Assembly: GCA_964478455.1 (NCBI GenBank)
Contig: CAYZJD010000089.1
Location: 1-13,695 of the forward strand
Source of the DNA: CAYZJD01 sp964478455
GTDB lineage: Bacteria; Acidobacteriota; Terriglobia; Bryobacterales; Bryobacteraceae
Length of the DNA: 13,695 bases
Direction: 5' to 3'
In this document: positions 6,908 through 13,695 of the stretch, one piece after another
Layout: each line of letters opens with the position of its first letter
Position numbering within the stretch: position 1 is the first letter of the stretch
Program-made: the position numbers and the translations under genes
The notes under the pieces: model-generated
Told to the model about the DNA's origin: nothing
Database searches by the model: none
Seen by the model: the letters and a program-made list of their open reading frames with translations, nothing else

Positions 6908-8860
6908 CTACCGTGCGGAGGAAAACACGCGCTGTAGCTCGTCCAGGTATCCCAAGCGGGCGTTGCGAGGGTCAAAGATACTGCGATAGTCAAAGAACAC
7001 CACTCCGGCCGCGCCGGCAGCTCGAAGCTTGGGAACAACTCTGGCGATGTCGCCAGGCGCGAGATGAAGATGTCCCACCGAGAGAGCAACACCGGGAATG
7101 ATCTTCGTCTTCCCCGCCGCGTTCTTGATGGCAAGCCGCGTCATGTCAACGATCCAGTCGCCATCCCGGTCGAACATGCAGGAGTACAGCATCGGGCGCA
7201 GGAAATCCGCCTGCTCGCGAAACCGCAGGAAGTCCTGCCCTTGCCGCCAGCCGAAACCCTCCCCCGTGGGAGTCAGGTTCGTCCGCTGCTGGCCGGGGCC
7301 GACGGTCCAGGTGGAGCACGAGAATACGGCGTCGCGCCGTGCGCCCTTGACCGAGTTCCGCACTTTGTCCACAAGGTCCGAGATGACGCTGTCTCGCCAA
7401 TCCTCCCGCGTACGCCCCGGATGCGTCTCCAGCCAGCGGTGCGAATCGCGTTGGCAAACGTCGCAGTAGCACAAGTCCGGGGGCCCGAAGCGGATGTAAT
7501 CGAGCTGCACCCCATCCACACCCAGGCGTGCCATGCCGGCGGCCAGATCCAACACCCATTCCTGCAACTTCGGCTTGGACGGGCAAAGCCAATCCGCGGA
7601 CAAGTTGCCCGACGAGTCCACTGCGTGGGTCGCGGGATCGGGTTTCGAGGGAGAGGAGGTCCCAATCTCCCCGGCGACGATGGTGGCGATCACCGCGTGG
7701 ACAGCGATGTCGCGGGCGCGGGCGGCGTCGAGCATTTCACGGAACCGCGGATCGTTCAGTTCCGCCGAGGAAACCGAGACGAGGATCGTGTTGAGGTTGG
7801 CGGATGCCACGTTGTCGACGATCTCGCGCGGCGCAGCTTCATTGAAAAGGTCCGGCAGCCGGAAGCGGATGCCGCGCATCTCGCGCTTGTCAAACGAGCT
7901 GGCCGAGGATCCCTGTGTGCCCGCCGCCGCGACCGACTCGGCGGAGCCGTCCGTAGGCAGCACATCCCGCAGGGTGAAGTCCACCCAGACGATTCCGGAA
8001 TCCTGCCGGGTCTGGGCAGCCAGCTTCTCGCCGAGCGTTTTGGGAATCGGGGCAGGCTGGCTGCTCCACCATTTCTTGTCGTCGCGATACCCGATCTGGA
8101 ACATCACTGGATTCGGATAGAAGAAGTCGGCGAACTCCTTGTACTCGGCGAGGAAACTCTCAACGTTTGTGAACTGCTGGCTGTCATCAACGAAAACCAC
8201 GTCTCCCCGGTACGTGGGCGGCAGGTTGTTAATGTGGAAATGCTTGACGAAGAGCCTGTAGTCCGGGTTGTGCGACTTTACCCTGGCCTCCCAGGCCTTC
8301 ACAACGCCATCGGTCGCCGGGGCGTTCGGCCCGTCGGTCCTGGCATTCTGGAACCACTCCACGTCGATGCCGAATCCGATCACGCACGGGTGGTGCTTGT
8401 AGCGCCTGAGAATGAGGTCGATGGCTGTGTCCACGGCGGCGTATCCGGGTTCAGCCTGGAGAAAGACTTTGATCCCGTTGGCGTCGAAGTAATCCAGGAA
8501 CGGCTCGTGCTCGTCGGTCTCCGAGAAGGTGAACAGAGGCCCGTAGTCCACGCCGTCGTGCGGACTAGGGAACTCCAGAGTGACGCCGGTGGTGCGGCCA
8601 TTCAGGCGACCCACAATCCATATCGCGACCGGCGTCGAGCCGGGAAAGTAGCCCGCCATCGTTTTCATGGCGTTGCCCCAGCCTTCAGGGGACGGGAAGG
8701 GCTTGATCCCGTAACTGGACGAGCGGACACCGGCGAACTTCGGGGACTGCGGTCCCGGCGCTGCGGTCTGCCCCACGAACGAAGCTGTCATCAGAACGAA
8801 AAGCAGAGAGAGAGCCGGGAGGAGAGAAGCGACTGCGTATTTCAGTCTCCAGAATTTCAT
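6908..8860 (-). CDS. Secreted glycoside-hydrolase-like protein with two domains
   Basis: 650 residues from ATG 8860. This start is chosen because it begins with a signal peptide (MKFWRLKYAVASLLPALSLL, hydrophobic to about 28) and has a GGGGAA ribosome-binding site just upstream; the frame is open to 9013 but that extension looks non-coding. After export, residues 45 to about 300 form one region with GFGIDVEWF at 162-170, which has the look of a sugar-hydrolase barrel strand carrying acidic residues. A linker rich in Ser/Ala/Gly (about 303-323) leads to a second region, about 327-650, with GVDGVQLDYIRFGP at 447-460 and CYCDVCQR at 464-471. The GVDGVQLDYIRF pattern is typical of GHL10-type putative glycosyl-hydrolase TIM barrels. 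Substrate and catalytic residues cannot be fixed from sequence alone. The gene is divergent from the TonB-dependent receptor and 44-110 bp upstream of the membrane/spermidine-synthase-like gene. Confidence 0.85.
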   Translation of the reverse strand: MKFWRLKYAVASLLPALSLLFVLMTASFVGQTAAPGPQSPKFAGVRSSSYGIKPFPSPEGWGNAMKTMAGYFPGSTPVAIWIVGRLNGRTTGVTLEFPSPHDGVDYGPLFTFSETDEHEPFLDYFDANGIKVFLQAEPGYAAVDTAIDLILRRYKHHPCVIGFGIDVEWFQNARTDGPNAPATDGVVKAWEARVKSHNPDYRLFVKHFHINNLPPTYRGDVVFVDDSQQFTNVESFLAEYKEFADFFYPNPVMFQIGYRDDKKWWSSQPAPIPKTLGEKLAAQTRQDSGIVWVDFTLRDVLPTDGSAESVAAAGTQGSSASSFDKREMRGIRFRLPDLFNEAAPREIVDNVASANLNTILVSVSSAELNDPRFREMLDAARARDIAVHAVIATIVAGEIGTSSPSKPDPATHAVDSSGNLSADWLCPSKPKLQEWVLDLAAGMARLGVDGVQLDYIRFGPPDLCYCDVCQRDSHRWLETHPGRTREDWRDSVISDLVDKVRNSVKGARRDAVFSCSTWTVGPGQQRTNLTPTGEGFGWRQGQDFLRFREQADFLRPMLYSCMFDRDGDWIVDMTRLAIKNAAGKTKIIPGVALSVGHLHLAPGDIARVVPKLRAAGAAGVVFFDYRSIFDPRNARLGYLDELQRVFSSAR

Positions 8861-8882
8861 GTCTTTTCCCCATCCTGCTTTG

Positions 8883-8902
8883 CCGGCGCTAGCCGGTAGC
8901 GC
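8883..8902. repeat. Two mutually exclusive short hairpins before the 8860 start
   Basis: CCGGC (8883-8887) can pair with GCCGG (8892-8896), or GCGCTA (8886-8891) with TAGCGC (8897-8902). The two stems share bases, so only one can form. They sit 23-42 bp ahead of the ATG of the secreted glycoside-hydrolase-like gene on the - strand, in its likely 5' leader. This could be an operator or a leader structure; no function is shown and it may be chance in GC-rich DNA. Confidence 0.3.
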
Positions 8903-9030
8903 AATGTCACGCTTCAGATCGTACACCAGCCGGGGTAGGACACGACTCCTGTCTTGTTCCGTTCCCGCGTCGTCCCGCCCAGGACAAGTCCGGAGACGTA
9001 TCCCACCACGCACCTAGCATTTTTCGATTA

Positions 9031-9059
9031 TTGTCATCGTGCCTTTCTACCAGTAACAT
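9031..9059 (+). promoter_or_regulatory. Candidate sigma70-type promoter for the TonB-dependent receptor
   Basis: TTGTCA at 9031-9036 (5 of 6 bases of TTGACA) is followed after exactly 17 bp by TAACAT at 9054-9059 (4 of 6 of TATAAT). An A/T-rich stretch (9018-9032) lies just upstream, unusual in this GC-rich window. Transcription would begin near 9066, leaving a leader of about 47 nt before the GTG at 9113, with AGGGGGAA (9101-9108) as ribosome-binding site. No equally good promoter was found on the opposite strand for the gene starting at 8860. Confidence 0.5.
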
Positions 9060-9112
9060 GGGGGACAACTCCACTGGGATGGAGTCAAGCAAGCTTCTTC
9101 AGGGGGAACGTA

Positions 9113-12100
9113 GTGAATTCGAGAGTCATTATTCGACTGTTGTGTGCGGCGGTCCTGTTGTACGCTTCGGCGCCGGTCTTCGGGCAAGGCAACACCAGTT
9201 CGCTTGCGGGAATGACGGTTGACGAGCAGCGGCTCGCCTTGCCGAACGTCATGCTGACGATCCGGGAGACCGACGGCGGTTTGAAGCGGACGTTGACGAG
9301 CGGACCGGACGGCTCCTTCGAGTTTCCGGGTTTGCGGCCGGGAGCATATGTCATCACCGCCGAGGCGCAAGGATTCCAGCGCCTGGAACGTACGGTGCAT
9401 CTGGAGGTGAACCAGCGCGCTCAGCTCGATCTGGTGCTCATCGTCGGCAACCTGGACCAGGTGATCGAGGTGACCGAGGCCGCGCCGCTTCTCCATGTCA
9501 GCGATGCCACCGTCGGCGAAGTCGTCGACCAGACACAGGTGTCGAAACTGCCGCTGAACGGCAGACAGTTCCTGGAGCTCTCTCTTCTCGTGCCCGGAGT
9601 TCACATGTCACACGGCACGCAGGCGGGCGACACGAACCCGCTTTACTGGCGCCCGGGACAGAGTTCGGCCATCAGCATCAGCGGCGGCCGTCCGAACTCG
9701 AACACCTACCTGCTCGATGGCACCATCAACACGGATCCCAGTTTCAACACATATGTCCTCAACCTGGCGCCGGACGTCATCCGCGAATTTCAGATTCAGA
9801 CCGGCACTTACACGGCAGAGCTGGGCGGCGCGGGCACCGGGCAGGTCAATGTTGTAACCAAGTCCGGCACCAACCAGCTTCACGGCACGGCCTATAACTA
9901 CCTGCGCAACAGCGCCTTCGACGCGCGGCTGTTCACGAGCCCGGAGAAGCTGCCGCACTTCTCCCAGAACCAGTTCGGGGGCACGCTGGGCGGGCCCATA
10001 TGGAAAGAGCACACGTTCTTCTTCGGCGCTTTCGAAGGATTCCGGCGCTCGCAGGGTCAGTCGATGATGATGTCCGTGCCAGGGCCGGAGATCCGGCGGG
10101 GCGACTTCAGCGGCGCCGGCGTTCTCGTCTACGATCCGGCGAGCACGCGCGCGAATCCGGGCTTCGACCCGAGTCACCCGGAAAGCACAGCCAATTCGCG
10201 GTTCCTGCGCAATCCCTTCCCGGACAACCGCATTCCGGGCGACCGGGTCTACCCGGTGACCGGAACGGTGCTGGAGCGATTCGTTCCGGAGCCGAACATG
10301 ATGGGCGAGGAAAACAACTACCTCGACACGCGCGCATACCGCCACTCGTTCGACCAGGGAACGGCGCGCGTCGACCACACTTGGGGCAACGGTAGCACGC
10401 TGTTCGGCCGCTACAGCATCAGCGATGAGCGCGGCTTTACGCCGGAAAACCTGCCGGGCTTCGGCGCGTTTCACGACAACCGCGTGCAGAACCTCACGCT
10501 CACCCACATTCATCCGTTCTCGCCGAATCGCGTCAATGAGTTCCGTTTCGGGCTCCAGAGGATGCGGCTGCACCGGTTCTCGGAGACCGCCAACGGGCCG
10601 GACCTGGTGGAGGAGTTCGGCATCCCGGGCGTGGGTTTCGGCGGGCCGGAGGCCCACGGGCTGCCGCGGATGGTGGTGCAGGGGTACGAAGGATTCGGCG
10701 ACGCGCTGCTGGCTACGCCGTCCCGATACTTCAACACCGTGTTCCAGTGGGGCGACCGGCTCACCTGGACGCGCGGCTCACACTCGCTCAAGTTCGGCGG
10801 CGACGTGCGCCGCTTCCGCTGGAACATGCTGGGGTTCTTCCAGAACCGGGGTTTCTTCCAGTTCACGCCTGGGTTTACGACACGCACCGCCACGAACGAC
10901 GGGACCGGCCATGCACTGGCGAGCTTCCTGCTCGGGCTGCCCGTGCTCGCCTCGCGGCAGGCCGGGATTCCTTCGATGAACATGCGGCAGACGCACTTCG
11001 ACGGTTTCGTGCAGGACGACTGGCGCGTGGCCCAGCACCTGACGTTGAACCTCGGGCTGCGCTATGAATTCTCCACGCCGCTGGCGGACATCTACAAGAT
11101 CCTGACGAACCTAGATTGGGTGAACAGCACTCCGGTGGCCTATGCGGGAGGGCAGGCCGGCTATCCCCTGGGCCTGGCTTACGCCGACGGCAATAACCTG
11201 GCGCCCCGCGTCGGGCTTTCCTGGTCACCCGGCGGCGGCGTTTACGCGATCCGGGCGGGCTACGGTGTGTTCTACTCCTATCCGGACATGAATATGTGGT
11301 GCAACCAGGTGCACAACGTGCCGCTCGTCTTCCCCGAGGCGATTCAAAGCAACAACTTCATCCCCGCCATCCAGGGTTTGGGCTTCGCGCCTCCCGTGCT
11401 CGGGAAAACGCGGGTGAGTTACGCCGCCCTCGATCCGCGCGCGCGCACCCCGTATATCCAGCAGGCCAGTTTCACCATTGAGCGTCAGGTGGGCGTCAGC
11501 ACCGTGCTCGAAGTGGGCTACGTGGGGGCCTGGGGCAAGAAGCTGGACCGCGCGCGGCTCGCCAACAACGCGGCGCCGTCCCCCGGTCCGGTTCAGCCAC
11601 GGCGGCCGTTCCAACAGGTGCCGTTCGTGGAGGGCACGCGGCTGCCGGCCGACGTCCCTGCGCTCAGCACCGTAGTGCCCGTGAGCGCCATCAATCTGCT
11701 CGAGAACTCGGCGAGTTCGTCCTATCAGTCGGGCTTCGTTTCGGCGAAGCGGCGTTTCTCGCGAGGGCTCAGCTTCCTGGCGAACTACACCTTCGCCAAG
11801 AGCCTGACAGATGCGCCAGCGTTCCGCTCGCCGGCGATGGAATCCGAAGTGCCGCAGAACAGCTTCGATCTGGGCAGTGAGTGGGGCCTGGCCGGCTGCG
11901 ACATCCGCCACCGGTTCGTGACGAGCGTGGTCTACCAGCTTCCGCTGTCGTCGCGGCACGCGGGCGGCGGCCTCGCCGGCGCCATTCGCTACCTGGCGGC
12001 GGACTGGCAGCTAGCCGTCATCGAGCAGGTCCAGAGCGGCTTCCCGTTCACGGCCGGAGTCTTCGGAGATACGGCCAACGCCGGCTCGCTGCTAAACATC

Positions 12101-12460
12101 AACCCGATCCGCGCCGACGTTGTGGCGGGCGCTTCCGCCGAGCTCCCCTCCGGCGAGCGAAGCGCCTCGCGCTGGTTCAATACGGCGGCTTTCGCCGTCC
12201 CGCGCGCCTTCACCTTCGGCAGCGCGGGCAGGAACACGCTGATCGGGCCGTCGCTACACAAGACCGACGTGGCGCTGGAGCGGCAGTTCCCGCTTTCGGA
12301 GGCCAAGAAGATCGAGTTTCGCGGTGAATTCTTCAACATCTTCAACCGCACGAACTTCGGAACGCCGGAGCGGTTCGTGAACACGCCGCAATTCGGCACG
12401 ATCACGATGGCGGCGACGCCCGCGCGCCAGATCCAGCTCGCGCTGAGGCTGAGGTTTTAG
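9113..12460 (+). CDS. Oar-like TonB-dependent receptor with carboxypeptidase-regulatory-like domain
   Basis: Outer-membrane beta-barrel protein of 1115 residues, expected to import a ligand using TonB energy. GTG 9113 is chosen over the open frame back to 8954 because it starts a clean signal peptide (RVIIRLLCAAVLLYASAPVFG, cleavage near residue 24) and has AGGGGGAA five bases upstream. Residues about 27-110 are a CarboxypepD_reg/Cna-B-like beta-sandwich (SGPDGSFEFPGLRPGAYVI). The plug follows at about 118-250, with LPLNGRQFLEL at 147-157, SGGRPNSNTYLLDG at 190-203 and GGAGTGQVNVVTKSGTN at 238-254. The remainder is the barrel, ending in LRLRF with the C-terminal Phe that BAM-inserted proteins carry. 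No clear TonB box was identified. Such Oar-like receptors are abundant in Acidobacteria; the ligand is unknown. The following epimerase gene and the divergent glycosidase-like gene make a carbohydrate plausible. Confidence 0.93.
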   Translation: MNSRVIIRLLCAAVLLYASAPVFGQGNTSSLAGMTVDEQRLALPNVMLTIRETDGGLKRTLTSGPDGSFEFPGLRPGAYVITAEAQGFQRLERTVHLEVNQRAQLDLVLIVGNLDQVIEVTEAAPLLHVSDATVGEVVDQTQVSKLPLNGRQFLELSLLVPGVHMSHGTQAGDTNPLYWRPGQSSAISISGGRPNSNTYLLDGTINTDPSFNTYVLNLAPDVIREFQIQTGTYTAELGGAGTGQVNVVTKSGTNQLHGTAYNYLRNSAFDARLFTSPEKLPHFSQNQFGGTLGGPIWKEHTFFFGAFEGFRRSQGQSMMMSVPGPEIRRGDFSGAGVLVYDPASTRANPGFDPSHPESTANSRFLRNPFPDNRIPGDRVYPVTGTVLERFVPEPNMMGEENNYLDTRAYRHSFDQGTARVDHTWGNGSTLFGRYSISDERGFTPENLPGFGAFHDNRVQNLTLTHIHPFSPNRVNEFRFGLQRMRLHRFSETANGPDLVEEFGIPGVGFGGPEAHGLPRMVVQGYEGFGDALLATPSRYFNTVFQWGDRLTWTRGSHSLKFGGDVRRFRWNMLGFFQNRGFFQFTPGFTTRTATNDGTGHALASFLLGLPVLASRQAGIPSMNMRQTHFDGFVQDDWRVAQHLTLNLGLRYEFSTPLADIYKILTNLDWVNSTPVAYAGGQAGYPLGLAYADGNNLAPRVGLSWSPGGGVYAIRAGYGVFYSYPDMNMWCNQVHNVPLVFPEAIQSNNFIPAIQGLGFAPPVLGKTRVSYAALDPRARTPYIQQASFTIERQVGVSTVLEVGYVGAWGKKLDRARLANNAAPSPGPVQPRRPFQQVPFVEGTRLPADVPALSTVVPVSAINLLENSASSSYQSGFVSAKRRFSRGLSFLANYTFAKSLTDAPAFRSPAMESEVPQNSFDLGSEWGLAGCDIRHRFVTSVVYQLPLSSRHAGGGLAGAIRYLAADWQLAVIEQVQSGFPFTAGVFGDTANAGSLLNINPIRADVVAGASAELPSGERSASRWFNTAAFAVPRAFTFGSAGRNTLIGPSLHKTDVALERQFPLSEAKKIEFRGEFFNIFNRTNFGTPERFVNTPQFGTITMAATPARQIQLALRLRF

Positions 12461-12463
12461 CGC

Positions 12464-12487
12464 CGCCCGCATGATACGATGCGGGCG
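12464..12487. other. GC-rich hairpin between receptor and epimerase genes
   Basis: A perfect 9-bp inverted repeat, CGCCCGCAT (12464-12472) and ATGCGGGCG (12479-12487), surrounds a 6-nt loop GATACG. It starts 3 bp after the receptor stop codon and its last base is the G of the epimerase GTG start. There is no following T-run, so it is not a standard terminator. It could be a 3'-end stabilising or attenuating stem, or it could limit ribosome access to the GTG. The sequence TACGAT at 12475-12480 within it also resembles a -10 box. Confidence 0.5.
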
Positions 12488-13695
12488 TGAAACGCCGGGC
12501 TTTTCTGGCCGGCGCCGCAGTCGCACCGGCGGCGCCTTCAGTTGAACCGTCAGTCGAGTTGAGTCTCGCCGAACTAAGCCGGCGCTGTCGCGAGGAACTG
12601 TTCGAGGGCTGCCTTCCGTGGTGGGACCGGCATGGCATCGACCACGAGCGCGGCGGCTTCTTCCACCAGCTTGACTACGACGGCACGCGGTACGGCACGG
12701 ACAAGTTCCTCTGGTTCCAGGGCCGCGGGGTGTGGATCTACAGCTTCCTCTACAACCACTTCGGCAAGGAGCCGCGCCGGCTCGAGATCGCGCGCAAGAC
12801 TAAGGACTTCGTCCTGCGCCACGCGCCGCAGCCGGATGGCTGGTGGGCCGAGTCGCTGTCGCTGGATGGGAAGGTGCTCAAGCCATTCGGCGGCGACATT
12901 TACGGCATGCTGTTTTGCGCCGAGGGCCTCCAGGAGTATGCCTGGGCCGCGGGTGACGAGGACGCGCGGAGACTCGCCTTCGACCTCGCCAAGAAGCTGT
13001 TCCGCCACATCGACCGGCCGGACTTCCGTTTCATGGGCACGGGGGCACCCGGCATGCGCGCGCAGGGCCTGTGGATGGTGAACCTGCGCGTCGCTACGCA
13101 GATGCTCGAGCGGTGGCCCGACGCCGAGATCGCCGCCATCGCGGACCGCTGCCTCGACGCCATCATCCACCGCCACTGGAACCCGGACATCGGCCTTAAT
13201 AACGAGATGCTGAGTTTCGACTTCAGCCGGCCGCCGGAGGAGGCCTCGAAGTGCCTCATCGGGCACAGCATCGAGAGCCTGTGGATGGTGCTGGACGAGG
13301 CGCTGCGGCGCAAGGACGAGCCGCTGTACAAGACCGCCGCGGAACGGATCCGGCGGCACATCGAGGTCGGCTGGGACGATGTGTACGGCGGCATCGTGCA
13401 GTGGGTCAACGTCGATCGCGGGGACTACGAATGGCCGGTCGAGCGGCCGGTCGGCACGAGCCTCGAGTTTCGCGGCCGGGGCGAATACTTCTATATGAAG
13501 CCCCTCTGGGCGCTGAACGAGGTTCTGGTGGCGGCGCTCAACGTGTTCGAGCACACGCGCGCCGCCTGGGCGGCGGACTGGTTCGACAAGGCGCAGCGCC
13601 TGATCGACGAGAAATACTCGCTCTGGAAGCGCGAGCGCCGCTACGGCCACATGCTGTTCGCGGACCGCAAGATGACCTGGCAGCCCCGCGTCTGT
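12487..13695 (+). CDS. Tat-exported AGE/cellobiose 2-epimerase family protein (partial)
   Basis: 403 codons are open from GTG 12487 to the window end, with no stop, so the 3' end is missing. Residues 1-19 look like a twin-arginine signal (KRRAFLAGAAVAPAA), suggesting folded export. The rest fits the (alpha/alpha)6 barrel of the N-acylglucosamine 2-epimerase / cellobiose 2-epimerase family: WWDRHGIDHERGGFFHQLDY near 45-64, QGRGVWIYS at 78-86, GHSIESLWMVLDEA at 259-272 with the His-x-x-Glu pair His260/Glu263, MKPLWALNE at 337-345, and RYGHMLFADR at 385-394 with His388. Family members interconvert C2 epimers of free sugars or amino sugars, but some have other isomerase roles, so the substrate is open. 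GTG is chosen because it supplies the Tat motif; the next in-frame ATG is at codon 140, inside the fold. It follows the TonB-dependent receptor by 26 bp. Confidence 0.85.
   Translation, partial: MKRRAFLAGAAVAPAAPSVEPSVELSLAELSRRCREELFEGCLPWWDRHGIDHERGGFFHQLDYDGTRYGTDKFLWFQGRGVWIYSFLYNHFGKEPRRLEIARKTKDFVLRHAPQPDGWWAESLSLDGKVLKPFGGDIYGMLFCAEGLQEYAWAAGDEDARRLAFDLAKKLFRHIDRPDFRFMGTGAPGMRAQGLWMVNLRVATQMLERWPDAEIAAIADRCLDAIIHRHWNPDIGLNNEMLSFDFSRPPEEASKCLIGHSIESLWMVLDEALRRKDEPLYKTAAERIRRHIEVGWDDVYGGIVQWVNVDRGDYEWPVERPVGTSLEFRGRGEYFYMKPLWALNEVLVAALNVFEHTRAAWAADWFDKAQRLIDEKYSLWKRERRYGHMLFADRKMTWQPRVC

Noticed and set aside
7064..8899. 611-codon open frame on the + strand, antisense to the secreted glycosidase-like gene
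   Set aside because: Protein is rich in Arg, Gly, Val and His with no domain motif, while the opposite strand has a signal peptide, ribosome-binding site and recognisable motifs. It is a GC-rich shadow frame.
8894..8909. Possible fourth copy of the isc palindromic repeat (CCGGTAGCGCAATGTCAC region)
   Set aside because: Only short scattered matches (CCGGT, GCAAT) are shared and their order and spacing differ from the arms at 2614 and 4577.
8954..9112. Upstream extension of the TonB-dependent receptor frame
   Set aside because: The extension overlaps the intergenic promoter region and would place 53 residues before the signal peptide; GTG 9113 with its ribosome-binding site is the sensible start.
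9608..10657. 349-codon antisense frame inside the TonB-dependent receptor
   Set aside because: Arg/Val/Ala-rich composition typical of shadow frames; the receptor reading is unambiguous.
12574..13650. 358-codon open frame on the - strand over the epimerase gene
   Set aside because: The + strand frame is open for all 403 codons to the window end and carries clear AGE-family motifs; the antisense product shows none.

Overview
The window is GC-rich and its genes are tightly packed. It looks like part of an acidobacterial chromosome, most likely from the Bryobacterales/Solibacteres group. The main clue is the large TonB-dependent receptor at 9113-12460: it has an N-terminal carboxypeptidase-regulatory-like domain and an LPLNGRQF-type plug motif, an architecture expanded in that group. 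The taxonomic call is inference from protein style; there is no rRNA in the window.

Left half (16-4852, + strand): a housekeeping ISC iron-sulfur cluster operon in the order iscS, iscU, iscA, hscB, hscA, iscX. IscS takes sulfur from cysteine, IscU is the scaffold, IscA is an A-type carrier, HscB and HscA are the J-protein/Hsp70 pair that releases the cluster from IscU, and IscX is the small iron/IscS-binding regulator. All key cysteines, the PLP lysine, the HPD motif and the LPPVK chaperone site are present. Three things stand out. The ferredoxin gene (fdx) usually found between hscA and iscX is absent. HscB carries an extra N-terminal four-cysteine zinc-binding module. A palindromic repeat of about 99 bp sits between hscB and hscA and supplies the hscB stop codon, and a third arm of the same repeat sits just after hscA where fdx would be.

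Middle (4911-8860, - strand): two genes probably read together from right to left. The first is a secreted two-part protein with a C-terminal TIM-barrel glycoside-hydrolase-like domain. The second is a multi-pass membrane protein fused to a spermidine-synthase-like (SAM-fold) domain; its frame has no ATG, GTG or TTG codon far enough upstream to give a complete first helix.

Right (9113 to the window end, + strand): an Oar-like TonB-dependent receptor with a good sigma70-type promoter candidate, followed 26 bp later by a Tat-signal-bearing N-acylglucosamine/cellobiose 2-epimerase-family protein cut by the window end. The 252-bp divergent gap 8861-9112 holds the promoter region for both directions. 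With the secreted glycosidase-like gene next door, this half looks like an outer-membrane uptake and sugar-processing neighbourhood, which is inference from context.

No tRNA, rRNA, CRISPR array, insertion sequence or phage gene was seen. I found no convincing new multi-gene system; the most interesting non-coding item is the palindromic repeat inside the isc operon.
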